Of a stretch of DNA of 64,000 bases, positions 8,385 to 17,595 are shown piece by piece (position 1 is the stretch's first letter; the number at the start of each line of letters is the position of its first letter). The notes beneath the pieces are model-generated. The model ran no database searches. It saw only the letters and a list, made by a program, of their open reading frames with translations, and was not told the DNA's origin. The position numbers and the translations under genes were made by a program. This stretch comes from Neolewinella xylanilytica (GTDB lineage: Bacteria > Bacteroidota > Bacteroidia > Chitinophagales > Saprospiraceae): assembly GCF_002934605.1 (NCBI RefSeq), contig NZ_PTJC01000005.1, positions 310,001 to 374,000 on the forward strand. Reading direction: 5' to 3'.

Positions 8385-9017
8385 ATGAAAAATGTAAGCC
8401 TGCTACTACCCGCCATCATCCTGTTCGCCCTCGGGTGTTCGCCCAAAGTCGCCCCCGTTGTCGGGGAAGACGGTACCGACTGGAACGCCCGCGCCGCGGA
8501 GTACCGGGAAAACCCCGCCGCGCTCCGTGATTTCGTGGAAGATTGCGACAGAGCGCAGGAGCAAGTGGCCGATCTGCGCCAACAGCTCACCGGCTACGAA
8601 AGCGAAGCCGGCGACCTGCAGAACCAACTCGCCACCGCCGAATCCTCCGCCGAACAGGCCTACCAGGAAATTCAGCAACTCCGGGACCAGATCACCGTAC
8701 TGGAGGCCAACCAGGCGTCCGACGAGGTGATCACCGACGAGGCCTCCATCGATGGGGTGATCTTTCAGGTACAGCTGGGTGCCTACGCCCAGAACCGCGT
8801 CGACCCCGGCATGGCCACCGGCGATGCCCTCGACCTGACGGACCAGAACGGCATGCAAAAGGTGGTCGTGAGCAAATTTCGTACCTACGATAGCGCCGCC
8901 AACCTGCGCGATCGCCTCAAGCAAATGGGGGTAAAGGACGCCTTCATCGTAGCTACCAACGACGGCCAGCGCATCGAGGTGCAGGAAGCACTGCGCATGA
9001 GCGGCCAGAACCGCTAG
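8385..9017 (+). CDS. Lipoprotein with coiled coil and SPOR-like domain
   Basis: I choose ATG 8385, because it gives a lipoprotein signal (MKNVSLLLPAIILFALGC, lipobox LGC); the frame extends 18 codons upstream without signal character. The 210-residue product has a coiled coil (about residues 50-105, DLRQQLTGYESEAGDLQ...). A SPOR-like region follows: FQVQLGAYAQN, KVVVSKFRTYDSAANLRDRLKQMG and DAFIVATNDGQRI. SPOR domains bind glycan strands stripped of stem peptides, and in Bacteroidota such proteins are envelope-associated. The next gene begins 18 bp downstream on the same strand. Confidence 0.8.
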   Translation: MKNVSLLLPAIILFALGCSPKVAPVVGEDGTDWNARAAEYRENPAALRDFVEDCDRAQEQVADLRQQLTGYESEAGDLQNQLATAESSAEQAYQEIQQLRDQITVLEANQASDEVITDEASIDGVIFQVQLGAYAQNRVDPGMATGDALDLTDQNGMQKVVVSKFRTYDSAANLRDRLKQMGVKDAFIVATNDGQRIEVQEALRMSGQNR

Positions 9018-9035
9018 GCCGAAGCGAAGCAACCT

Positions 9036-11006
9036 ATGCGGGAAACCGACTTCATCGAACGGAACAAAGACAAATGGGAGCGCTACGAGGAATCCCTGGA
9101 GCGCACCGACCAGGACCCGGAGTTGCTGAATCAACTCTACGTCCACACCACCGACGACCTGTCGATTTCCCGCACCTTTTATCCCAACCGCTCCGTACGG
9201 GTCTACCTCAACGGGCTGGCGCAGCGCACCTTCCTGCAGCTCTACCGCGGGCGGCGGGGGGAGGCAAGCAAGTTCTTTACCTTCTGGTCGGATGAACTGC
9301 CCCGGGTGGTCTACGACCGTCGCCGTCCGCTGTTCATCGCGTTACTGGTCTTCGTGCTTTCGGCGGGCATCGGCGTGCTAAGCTACCGGATCGACCCCGT
9401 CTTCGCCGAAACGATTCTCGGAGCGGACTACGTGGCCATGACGGAAGCGAATATTGCCGGTGGCGATCCAATGGCGGTCTACAAAGCGCCGGATGCTTTC
9501 GGTATGGCCTTCCAGATTACGCTCCATAACCTCACGGTCGCATTCCTTACGTTCATTGCCGGCGCCTTTTTCTGCGTGGGTAGTGTCGTGCTGCTGATCC
9601 GTAACGGGGTCATGCTCGGGGTGTTTCAGTACTTCTTTTTCGATCGGGGCGACTTTACCGAGCTAACGCTTCCCCCCGGCCTGGACTGGATCGCGCGGGG
9701 CATGAGCTGGCTATTGACCGCGGGGGGTAACGGGCTGGAGAAACTCTTTGCCAGCCTGGTTTACCTGGGCAGCGACGAGGGGGTGTTCCGAGAGAGCTTG
9801 CTCACCATCTGGATCCACGGCGCGCTGGAAATTAGCAGCATCGTCATTGCGGGTGGGGCGGGCATTACACTAGGTAGCGGGCTGCTTTTTCCGGGCACGC
9901 TGACGCGCCTCCAGGCCTTCGGTCGCTCGGCCCGCGACGGCATGAAGATCATGCTGGGCACCGTGCCGCTATTTATCATCGCCGGATTTTTGGAGGGCTA
10001 CGTGACGCGGCAGACCGACTTGCCGGAGGCCCTACGCTTGCTTTTCATTGTGCTTTGCTTGGTCTTTATCGTATGGTACTACGTCGTCTATCCCCGGGCG
10101 GTCGCGGCAACGGGCCCGCCGGAGCGGGAAACCTTCCGCGAGGTGCCGCTGCACCAGGCCGAAAGGCTGGAACTACGGCAGATACGAACGGTTGGCGAGC
10201 AGCTTTCGGCTACTTTCGTGGTGGTAGGGCGCGGCATCGGTCGCTTGCTGCCGGGTGTCGGGGTGCTGGCGCTGGTCTTTTGCGTCTTCTCCTTCGCCTT
10301 CGGGGGGCAGGCGGCCGAACGCTACGGGTTCGTGGACTACTTTTTCGGTGACCTGGAAAACTTTTATCTCCTGTTGACCTCGATCGGGGAAGGCCGTGGG
10401 ATCACCTATACGTGGCTGGTGGGTGCCGGATTTTACGGGCTTTTTCGCTTGGCCTTCGGCGTGGTGTACCGCTACACCGATTTGGAACGGCCGGCAGCCG
10501 CCGCCGCCCGGGAGCTACGGCTGTTGCTCGTAAGTGGTTTGTTAGCGGTTTGCTTTGCCTTTAACGGCACCGTCGTGGCGCTGCTGGTCTTTCTTACCTT
10601 GCCCTTCCTCCTGCTTTGGGGCGTGGGTGGATACACCTTCGATATGCCTTTTCGGCGGGTATTCCGGCTGGCCTACACCAACCTAGGTAGTAGTTACGGA
10701 TTACTCTTGTTGTTGCTAATTGTTTACCTGCCAGTCACTTACCTGATCGATACCGTGATCGGGCAGTTTTTCTTCCAGTTTCTGGATTGGGTGATCTACA
10801 CCGACGGTGGCAACATTGATGCCCGGAACGTCATGCTACAGGCCTTTTGCTACTACTCCTTCTTTGCCTTCCTATTCGGTAGCGGCGTGGTGGCTTCCGC
10901 GGTGGCCCTCGGTTCGCTCTGGGAAGTGGAAACCGCGGAAGACCTGCGGGGCCGTATTGCTCGCATCGGGGAGGGCGGGCGACTAAGGGGAATGGTGAAG
11001 GAATAA
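9036..11006 (+). CDS. SpoIIM-family membrane protein with long C-terminal membrane extension
   Basis: A 656-residue polytopic membrane protein. Residues 1-330 match the stage II sporulation protein M family (DUF95), with the N-terminal MRETDFIERNKDKWERYEESLE and later ITLHNLTVAFLTFIAGAFFCVGS, WIHGALEISSIVIAGGAGI and GRSARDGMKIM. Family members without sporulation usually have about 320 residues. Here a second half of similar size follows (about 350-656) with seven or so further helices and no family I recognise. In many Bacteroidota, spoIIM-like genes sit with RDD-family and MoxR-type genes; here it follows the SPOR-like lipoprotein gene by 18 bp. The fusion is continuous, without an internal stop. 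Confidence 0.8.
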   Translation: MRETDFIERNKDKWERYEESLERTDQDPELLNQLYVHTTDDLSISRTFYPNRSVRVYLNGLAQRTFLQLYRGRRGEASKFFTFWSDELPRVVYDRRRPLFIALLVFVLSAGIGVLSYRIDPVFAETILGADYVAMTEANIAGGDPMAVYKAPDAFGMAFQITLHNLTVAFLTFIAGAFFCVGSVVLLIRNGVMLGVFQYFFFDRGDFTELTLPPGLDWIARGMSWLLTAGGNGLEKLFASLVYLGSDEGVFRESLLTIWIHGALEISSIVIAGGAGITLGSGLLFPGTLTRLQAFGRSARDGMKIMLGTVPLFIIAGFLEGYVTRQTDLPEALRLLFIVLCLVFIVWYYVVYPRAVAATGPPERETFREVPLHQAERLELRQIRTVGEQLSATFVVVGRGIGRLLPGVGVLALVFCVFSFAFGGQAAERYGFVDYFFGDLENFYLLLTSIGEGRGITYTWLVGAGFYGLFRLAFGVVYRYTDLERPAAAAARELRLLLVSGLLAVCFAFNGTVVALLVFLTLPFLLLWGVGGYTFDMPFRRVFRLAYTNLGSSYGLLLLLLIVYLPVTYLIDTVIGQFFFQFLDWVIYTDGGNIDARNVMLQAFCYYSFFAFLFGSGVVASAVALGSLWEVETAEDLRGRIARIGEGGRLRGMVKE

Positions 11007-11082
11007 GGGGGCGGTAAGGTAGCCTACAGGCCAGAACCGGACATTCTCTTTGGTTAGCCATTGGAATTACCGGAAAAAAAGC

Positions 11083-11090
11083 GACCTTTG
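11083..11090 (+). promoter_or_regulatory. Weak candidate promoter -7 box of the galactan locus
   Basis: GACCTTTG here resembles TAnnTTTG except for the first base, with a TTGG at 11061-11064 about 18 bp upstream. It lies 55 bp before the preferred susC start and is the best candidate in that gap, but weak. Confidence 0.3.
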
Positions 11091-11144
11091 CGGGCCATTT
11101 TGCCGACGCGTGAGATGGATCTCGATCATCAATGTAATCAACAC

Positions 11145-14132
11145 ATGCTGCCAACTTTACCCCGACCGCGGTACCTGCTGCTTCTCGCAGTCCTGTTCAG
11201 CGCCCATTTCCTCCTTGCCCAAACGACCGTTTCCGGAGTAGTGACCGACCAGGAAACCGGAGAGGCCCTGATCGGTGCCAGCGTACTGGCGGTGGGAACC
11301 TCTTCCGGTACGATCACCGACTTTGACGGCGCCTATACCCTCGAAGTTCCCGAGGGCGTCTCCCAGTTGCAATTCAGCTACACCGGTTATCCCAATACAA
11401 CGGAGGACATCAACGGCCGCAGTGAGATCAACGTTTCGCTCACCGCCGGCGAGTTGCTACAGGAAGTTGTCGTCGTTGGCTACGGTGCGGTGCGCAAAGA
11501 GGACCTTACGGGTGCGGTGAGCACCATCGAGGAGGGCTCCTTCAACCGGGGTGCCATCGTGTCTCCGCAGAACTTGATCTCGGGTAAGATCGCCGGGGTA
11601 AACATCAGCCCCAGTAGCGGCAACCCCGGTGAAGCACCGACGGTACGCATCCGGGGTGGCACCTCGATCAACGCCGGCAACGACCCGCTCTACGTAGTAG
11701 ACGGCGTACCGCTGGAAGGCGGCGGTGTAGCGGGTGACCGCAACCCGCTGAATTTTCTGAATCCGGACGACATCGCTTCCTACAACGTCCTGAAGGACGC
11801 CTCGGCGGCGGCGATCTACGGCTCCCGCGGCGCCAACGGCGTTATCCTGATTACGACAAAGAAGGGCCAATCCGGCACCCCGAGGATCAGCTACCGGGCG
11901 GAGGGAACGGTTTCCAACGTGATCAACCGTCAGCAGAACCTAAGTGCCGAAGACTTCCGCAACGTAGTCACCTTCGCCGCACCCCAGCGCCTGGAAACCC
12001 TCGGCGACGCCAATACCAATTGGTTCGACGAGCTGACCCGTACCGCCTACGGTACCCAGCAAAACCTCAGCATCAGCGGGGGCGGTGAAACCAACACTTA
12101 CCGCGTTTCCGCCGGTTACCAGCAGTTGGAGGGCGTCATCCGCGGTGCCGAGACGGAGCGGCTAAGTGTCAACCTGAACTTTACGCAGAAGCTGTTCAGC
12201 GACAAACTGACCATCGGGGCCAGCATCAAGGGAGCCAATACCAACAATGTGTTCGACCCGGGCGTGATCAACGCGGCCCTCGACTTCGACCCGACCCAAC
12301 CCGTTTACGACCCCACGAATACGGCCTTCGCCGGCTTCTTCGAGTACGGGGTTTCGCTGGCACCGCGGAACCCCATCAGCGCCACCGAGCAGATCACCAA
12401 TACCGGACGCACTTACCGGGGGCTGGGTAACCTCGACCTGGAATACGCCTTCGACGACCTGCTCCCCGGCCTGACCTACAAGGCCGTCCTGGGCTTCGAC
12501 GTCAACAGTGGGCGGACCAACCGCTTCGTGCCAACCACCTACGCCACCATTCCCACCGACGGTTTCTCCGGTGAATTCAACGTGGCCAACGGGCTGCGCA
12601 GCAGCAAGCTCTTCGATACCTACTTCACCTACGCCCGCGATATCGGCAATCAGTCCTTCAGTCTGCAGGCCGGATATTCTTACCAGGATTTCAACCTCGA
12701 GGCGCCTTCTTTCCAGGGCCAGAACCTGACCACGGATGCCTTCGGCACGGCCAGCCCCGGCGTGGCGGAAGATATCTTCGCCTTTAACGAAGTGCTGGAA
12801 AACCGGCTCATCTCCTTCTTCGGCCGCCTCAATTACAACTTCGACGAGCGGTACCTGATCACCGCTTCGCTGCGCCGGGACGGATCCACGCGCTTCGGAC
12901 CCGATAACCGCTGGGGCCTCTTCCCCTCCGCCGCCTTCGCCTGGCGCATTCTGCAGGAGGATTTTGCTTCCAGTCTCGACAACACCTTCTCCGATCTGAA
13001 ACTACGGGTGGGCTATGGCGTCACCGGTAACCAGGAGATCGTGGATTACGGCTTCCTCTCCGTTTACCGTTTCAGCAACCAACAAGCCCAGTACCAGTTC
13101 GGTGACCGCTACGTGTCTACGGTGCGGCCGGACGCTTACGATTCCGGCCTGAAGTGGGAGGAAACCAGCAGCTGGAACGTGGGCCTGGATTTCGGCTTCT
13201 TCAACAACCGGCTTAGCGGCACCCTGGAATTCTACCAGAAAACTACCGATGACCTGCTCTTTACGGTCAACGTACCGGCGGGTACCAACCTCTCCGACCG
13301 GGTACTCACCAATATCGGCGCCCTGGAGAACCGCGGCGTGGAACTCAGCCTGAATGGCGTAGTCTACGACCGCGAGCGCTTCGGCCTGAACCTCAGTGGA
13401 AACATCACCTACTACGGCACCGAGATCACCCGGCTTGATGGATCCGGCAGCGCCGACGTACAGGTTGGCGGGATCGCGGGCGGTGTAGGCAATACCGTCC
13501 AGCTGCTCCGGGTAGGGGAGACTCCTTACTCCTTCTACCTCTACGAGCAGAAGTACGGAGAGGACGGACGGCCGCTGCGCGATGGTGTAGACTGGAACGA
13601 CGACGGAGAAACGAACCTGCTCGACCTCTACGAGGATGTCAACGGCGACGGCGTGGTCAACGACCAGGACCTGCGCATCAACGAAGCCCCGGCACCCGAC
13701 GTGCTGCTGGGCTTCACCGCCGACGCCCGCTACGGTAATTTCAACCTGGCCTTTACCCTGCGCGGTAACCTGGGTAACTACGTGTACAACAACACGGCCT
13801 CGAATGCCGGCAACCTCTCCCGGATCACCCTCGGCCCGACCTACGTCACCAACGTCAACGCCAGCGCCGTCTATACCCGCTTCAATTCGCCCCAGTATTT
13901 CAGCGATCACTACCTCGAGAACGGTAGTTTCCTGCGCCTGGATAACGTCTCGCTGTCCTACGACTTCGGTCGTTTGGCCGGAGATGCGCTGAACCTGCAA
14001 GTGTACGCGGCCGCGCAGAACCTGTTTATCCTAACCGAGTACAGCGGTACCGACCCCGAAAGCGGCGGCATTGACAACTCCCCCTTCCCGCGGGCACGCA
14101 CTTTTACCCTCGGCGCCCGCGTAGGCCTCTAA
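11145..14132 (+). CDS. SusC/RagA-type TonB-linked outer membrane transporter
   Basis: Start chosen at ATG 11145, giving a signal peptide (LLLLAVLFSAHFLLAQ); 28 codons upstream are open but not signal-like. The 995-residue product begins with a carboxypeptidase-like CarboxypepD_reg domain (VSGVVTDQETGEALIGASV). A TonB box-like stretch (LQEVVVVGYGAVRKEDLTGAVS) and the plug domain with VRIRGGTSINAGNDPLYVVDGVPL follow, then the SusC-specific barrel ending in PFPRARTFTLGARVGL. SusC proteins import oligosaccharides with TonB energy through a barrel closed by the SusD lid. The adjacent SusD, SusE/F-like and GH53 genes point to galactan oligosaccharides as the substrate; that is inference from context. 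Confidence 0.95.
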   Translation: MLPTLPRPRYLLLLAVLFSAHFLLAQTTVSGVVTDQETGEALIGASVLAVGTSSGTITDFDGAYTLEVPEGVSQLQFSYTGYPNTTEDINGRSEINVSLTAGELLQEVVVVGYGAVRKEDLTGAVSTIEEGSFNRGAIVSPQNLISGKIAGVNISPSSGNPGEAPTVRIRGGTSINAGNDPLYVVDGVPLEGGGVAGDRNPLNFLNPDDIASYNVLKDASAAAIYGSRGANGVILITTKKGQSGTPRISYRAEGTVSNVINRQQNLSAEDFRNVVTFAAPQRLETLGDANTNWFDELTRTAYGTQQNLSISGGGETNTYRVSAGYQQLEGVIRGAETERLSVNLNFTQKLFSDKLTIGASIKGANTNNVFDPGVINAALDFDPTQPVYDPTNTAFAGFFEYGVSLAPRNPISATEQITNTGRTYRGLGNLDLEYAFDDLLPGLTYKAVLGFDVNSGRTNRFVPTTYATIPTDGFSGEFNVANGLRSSKLFDTYFTYARDIGNQSFSLQAGYSYQDFNLEAPSFQGQNLTTDAFGTASPGVAEDIFAFNEVLENRLISFFGRLNYNFDERYLITASLRRDGSTRFGPDNRWGLFPSAAFAWRILQEDFASSLDNTFSDLKLRVGYGVTGNQEIVDYGFLSVYRFSNQQAQYQFGDRYVSTVRPDAYDSGLKWEETSSWNVGLDFGFFNNRLSGTLEFYQKTTDDLLFTVNVPAGTNLSDRVLTNIGALENRGVELSLNGVVYDRERFGLNLSGNITYYGTEITRLDGSGSADVQVGGIAGGVGNTVQLLRVGETPYSFYLYEQKYGEDGRPLRDGVDWNDDGETNLLDLYEDVNGDGVVNDQDLRINEAPAPDVLLGFTADARYGNFNLAFTLRGNLGNYVYNNTASNAGNLSRITLGPTYVTNVNASAVYTRFNSPQYFSDHYLENGSFLRLDNVSLSYDFGRLAGDALNLQVYAAAQNLFILTEYSGTDPESGGIDNSPFPRARTFTLGARVGL

Positions 14133-14175
14133 TTTAAATAATCCGCCGGCCCCGCGCCGGCGTCAATCAAGTATC

Positions 14176-15744
14176 ATGCACTACAGAGCTATCCTGCTTT
14201 TCCTTATGGGGTCGTTCGTTTCGTCCTGTACCGACCTGGAAGTCTTCCCCCAGGACCGGGCGGACCCCAACGCCGTGTTTACCGAAGAAGAGAATTATGA
14301 GGCGTTCCTGGCACGCATCTATGCAGGCCTCGCCCTGACCGGCCAGCAGGGACCGTCCGGACAACCCGATCTCAGCAGCCTCGACGAGGGATTTTCAAGC
14401 TATCTGCGTCAGTACTGGCAGCTACAGGAACTGCCCACGGAATCGGCCGTCATCCAGTGGGGAGACGCCGGACTGCCGGAATTGATTTTCCAGACCTGGA
14501 CGCCCAATAATCAGTTCATTCGCGCGATGTACTATCGCGTGTTTTTCCAGGTCAGCCTGGCGAATGAGTTTCTACGGGAAACGACCACCGATCGCCTCCA
14601 ACAGCGTGGAATCCGGGAAGACTTTTGGCCAACCGTAGAGCAATACCGTGCGGAAGCCCGCTTTCTGCGCGCCCTGAGCTACTGGCACGGCATCGATATG
14701 TTCGGTGATATCATCTTCTACACCGAGGAGAGTTCCCTGGGGGGCGACGTTCCTGCCGAAGGTACCCGCGGAGAGATCTTTGAATTTCTCGTCCGTGAAC
14801 TCGACGCCATCGAAGATCAGCTCCCCGACATGGGGGCCGCCGAATATGGCCGGGTAGACAAAGGTGCCCTGTACATGCTGCAGGCCAAGCTCTTTCAGAA
14901 CGCGGAGGTATATACCGGCCAGGAACGGCACGCCGATGCGGTAGCCGCGCTGGAAAATATCGTAGGAAGCGACGCGTACTCGCTGGAGGAGAATTACGCC
15001 GACCTGTTCAAAGCCGATAACCACACCTCGGACGAACTGATTTTCGCCATTCCCTTCGACGGGGAGACTATGCAGACCTACGGCGGGCTTACGTACCTGA
15101 CCCACGCCCCCATCGGTGGCGCTATGGACCCCGCCGATTACGGAATCGACGGGGGTTGGTCGGGACTGCGGGCCACTCGTGCGCTCGTTAATCTTTTTCC
15201 GGATGTTACCGGCGAGACGGACGAACGGGCCATCTTCTTCACCGAAGGGCAGACGCTGGAAATCAACAACATCAGTGAATTCTCCCAGGGCTACACGGTT
15301 CCGAAGTATACCAACGTAACCAGCGAGGGGATCCCCGGCAGCGATCCCCGCTTCGCCGATACCGATTTCCCCCTCTTCCGTCTCGGCGATGCTTACCTGA
15401 TGTACGCCGAAAGCGCCGTCCGCAGCGGATCCGGTAACCTGGACCGTGCCGTTGAACTGGTCAACGAACTGCGCGAGCGGGCTTACAACAGCGACGCCGG
15501 CAACATTACCGCCGACGACCTGACCCTGGAGTTCCTCCTCGACGAGCGGGGCCGCGAACTGTACTGGGAAGCCCACCGGCGTACGGACCGCATCCGCTTC
15601 GATGCCTTTACCGTAAACGGTGTCTGGCCCTGGAAGGGCGGCGTGCCCGAAGGACGCACCACGGAAGCATACCTGAACGTTTTTCCGATCCCCGCTTCGG
15701 AGATCCTATCCAATCCTAACCTCAGCCAGAACACCGGCTATTAA
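14176..15744 (+). CDS. SusD/RagB family nutrient-binding lipoprotein
   Basis: A 522-residue lipoprotein (lipobox VSSC near residue 18). SusD proteins are TPR-rich surface lids on SusC that capture glycans. Typical features are ALSYWHGIDMFGDIIFYTEE (TPR and 'YWxxxxxFGD' pattern, about 177-196), FPLFRLGDAYLMYAESAVRSG (about 397-417) and the C-terminal LTLEFLLDERGRELYWEAHRRTDRIRF. The last proposed signature and the end, FPIPASEILSNPNLSQNTGY, are classical for RagB/SusD. The gene lies 43 bp after susC; a small GC-rich inverted repeat (GCCGGCCCCGCGCCGGC) sits between them. Confidence 0.95.
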   Translation: MHYRAILLFLMGSFVSSCTDLEVFPQDRADPNAVFTEEENYEAFLARIYAGLALTGQQGPSGQPDLSSLDEGFSSYLRQYWQLQELPTESAVIQWGDAGLPELIFQTWTPNNQFIRAMYYRVFFQVSLANEFLRETTTDRLQQRGIREDFWPTVEQYRAEARFLRALSYWHGIDMFGDIIFYTEESSLGGDVPAEGTRGEIFEFLVRELDAIEDQLPDMGAAEYGRVDKGALYMLQAKLFQNAEVYTGQERHADAVAALENIVGSDAYSLEENYADLFKADNHTSDELIFAIPFDGETMQTYGGLTYLTHAPIGGAMDPADYGIDGGWSGLRATRALVNLFPDVTGETDERAIFFTEGQTLEINNISEFSQGYTVPKYTNVTSEGIPGSDPRFADTDFPLFRLGDAYLMYAESAVRSGSGNLDRAVELVNELRERAYNSDAGNITADDLTLEFLLDERGRELYWEAHRRTDRIRFDAFTVNGVWPWKGGVPEGRTTEAYLNVFPIPASEILSNPNLSQNTGY

Positions 15745-15754
15745 ATACAGCACC

Positions 15755-17383
15755 ATGCACAATCCCAAGCAACTTTTGAACTGGTTGGTCTTATCCCTGC
15801 TGCTAGTCCTGGTAGCCTGTGACCGCGAGGAGATCGACATCGCCGCCAACACGGACTTTCCCCCCGCCATCCTTTCCTCCACACCTTCGGCCAACGGACG
15901 GGTAGTGGCCGGTAACTTTGACGTCCGCGTAGTCTTTGCCGATGGCAGCATTTCTCCGCTGCAATCCGGTACGGTCACGCTCATGGACTCACTGATGACC
16001 GAGATCGCCACGGCGACCGAAGACCTCGAAGGGCTCCAGGACTCGATTGTGATCGAGGGATCGACCTTTGGCGCCGCCGACCTGGCACTGGGCATCTACA
16101 ACATGACCGTCACGGTCACCGATACCAAGGGGCAAACCACCGAAAGCAGTTTTTCCTTCGAGATCAGCAACCTGCCGTACCCGGCCAACTACGATGAGAT
16201 CTACCTGGCCGGCGACTTTAACACCTGGACGGACGACTCTCTCACCCTCGTGGCCGACCATATCTGGGAGATTCGGAACGTAGACCTCGACGGGGGAGGC
16301 TGGAAACTGAAGAGTAGCCTGAGCTGGGACGAAGAGAACTGGGGCGACGGCGACTGCGACGGCTTTTTGAACTCCAGCCTAGCGGCCGGCGGCAATGCCA
16401 ATACCGAGTGCGGCTTCTCCGGCCTCGTCCACCTTCGCTTTAACGACGAGAGCCTGGCGTACAGCGTGACCCCCGCCGTTACCTTCGCTTCCCAGACCAT
16501 GGGCCTCTACCTGCTCGGAACCTTCAACAACTTCCAGGGTAGCGAATACCAATTTACCCTCGTAGAGGATAATTCCTGGGAACTCGCCGAAATCCTCCTG
16601 AAACCCGGTGCCCAGTTCAAGATTGCTGAAATGCCCGACTTCGTCGGTACCAACTACGGCGACAACAACAATGACGGCGTAGCCCAGGTAGGCGGCAGCA
16701 ACATCACCTACGCCGACACCCTGCAAGCGGCCTATTACTCGATCACCTTCAACGACCGCTCGTTGGCCTACGAACTTGAATTCCTGCGCAACGAACGGCC
16801 GGAAAGTATCGGCCTCATTGGTACGGCAGTCACCGGCGGCTGGACACCGGCAAACGGTGACTTCGACCTGCGCTACGACGAAGGCAGCGATACCTGGACG
16901 GCGGTGGTCGGCCTAGTCGCCGGCGAGTTCAAATTCCGGGCCAATGATGACTGGGAACTCAGCTGGGGAGGTGGAGCCTTCCCCTCCGGTACGGCAAGCT
17001 CCGACAACGACGATAACCTGACAGCAACCGCGGGCATTTACGTGGTGACCTTCGACGCCAGCACCGGCGAATACACTTTCGAGCCCGCCAGCGTCGGCCT
17101 TCTCGGTTCGGCCACCAGCACGGGATGGGATGCCGATATTGACATGACACCCAACCCCGACGTAGCCGGTGAAGTTACTTTGACCACGATGCTGACCAAC
17201 TCTGCGGATAATCCCGGGGCCGTGAAATTCCGGGTCAACGACGACTGGCCATACAACTGGGGCGGCACCGAATTTCCTACCGGAACGGCGGTATTCAATA
17301 GCCCGGACAACATCCCCGTCCCCACCACCGGCGAGTACACCGTAACCTTCAACGTCAATACCCTCGAATACAGCTTCGAGTAG
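15755..17383 (+). CDS. SusE/SusF-like glycan-binding lipoprotein
   Basis: A 542-residue lipoprotein (lipobox LVAC at Cys22) starting 10 bp after susD. The N-terminal part (about 25-140) is SusE-like (DFPPAILSSTPSANGRVVAGNFDV). Four tandem modules of about 100 residues follow with the pattern YLAGDFNTWTDDSLTL / GLYLLGTFNNFQGSEY / IGLIGTAVTGGWTPANGD / VGLLGSATSTGWDADIDM, each ending in a Y-x-V/I-T-F-N/D strand. These are beta-sandwich carbohydrate-binding modules as in SusF and SusE. It should sit on the cell surface and bind the same glycan as SusD, probably galactan. Confidence 0.88.
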   Translation: MHNPKQLLNWLVLSLLLVLVACDREEIDIAANTDFPPAILSSTPSANGRVVAGNFDVRVVFADGSISPLQSGTVTLMDSLMTEIATATEDLEGLQDSIVIEGSTFGAADLALGIYNMTVTVTDTKGQTTESSFSFEISNLPYPANYDEIYLAGDFNTWTDDSLTLVADHIWEIRNVDLDGGGWKLKSSLSWDEENWGDGDCDGFLNSSLAAGGNANTECGFSGLVHLRFNDESLAYSVTPAVTFASQTMGLYLLGTFNNFQGSEYQFTLVEDNSWELAEILLKPGAQFKIAEMPDFVGTNYGDNNNDGVAQVGGSNITYADTLQAAYYSITFNDRSLAYELEFLRNERPESIGLIGTAVTGGWTPANGDFDLRYDEGSDTWTAVVGLVAGEFKFRANDDWELSWGGGAFPSGTASSDNDDNLTATAGIYVVTFDASTGEYTFEPASVGLLGSATSTGWDADIDMTPNPDVAGEVTLTTMLTNSADNPGAVKFRVNDDWPYNWGGTEFPTGTAVFNSPDNIPVPTTGEYTVTFNVNTLEYSFE

Positions 17384-17409
17384 GAGTTAGCACTTGATCG
17401 ACTACCCCT

Positions 17410-17443
17410 ACGGGCACGCTTCCGGAGAAGCGTGCCCGTTTTT
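17410..17443 (+). terminator. Intrinsic terminator after the SusC-D-E genes
   Basis: A perfect 13 bp stem (ACGGGCACGCTTC with its complement, 17410-17422 and 17427-17439) with a CGGA loop is followed by TTTTT. It lies 27 bp after the SusE/F-like stop, so the GH53 gene probably has its own promoter. Confidence 0.9.
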
Positions 17444-17595
17444 CGTATTGGCTGTTTCAGCTAACCCCGGGGCGGTAGGAGCGTTTGGCGAGGACGCAGG
17501 AGCAGGGTGCCGCTGGAAAAGCCTGAACTTTGGCATCCCTTTTTCCCGCTCGCCTTTCCTTGCACCCGCGCGCGGCGCCCAAAAAAAAACGAACG

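Noticed and set aside
13002-14000. 332-codon minus-strand frame inside susC
   Set aside because: Antisense to a fully supported SusC gene; no motif and repetitive Val-rich composition typical of shadow frames.
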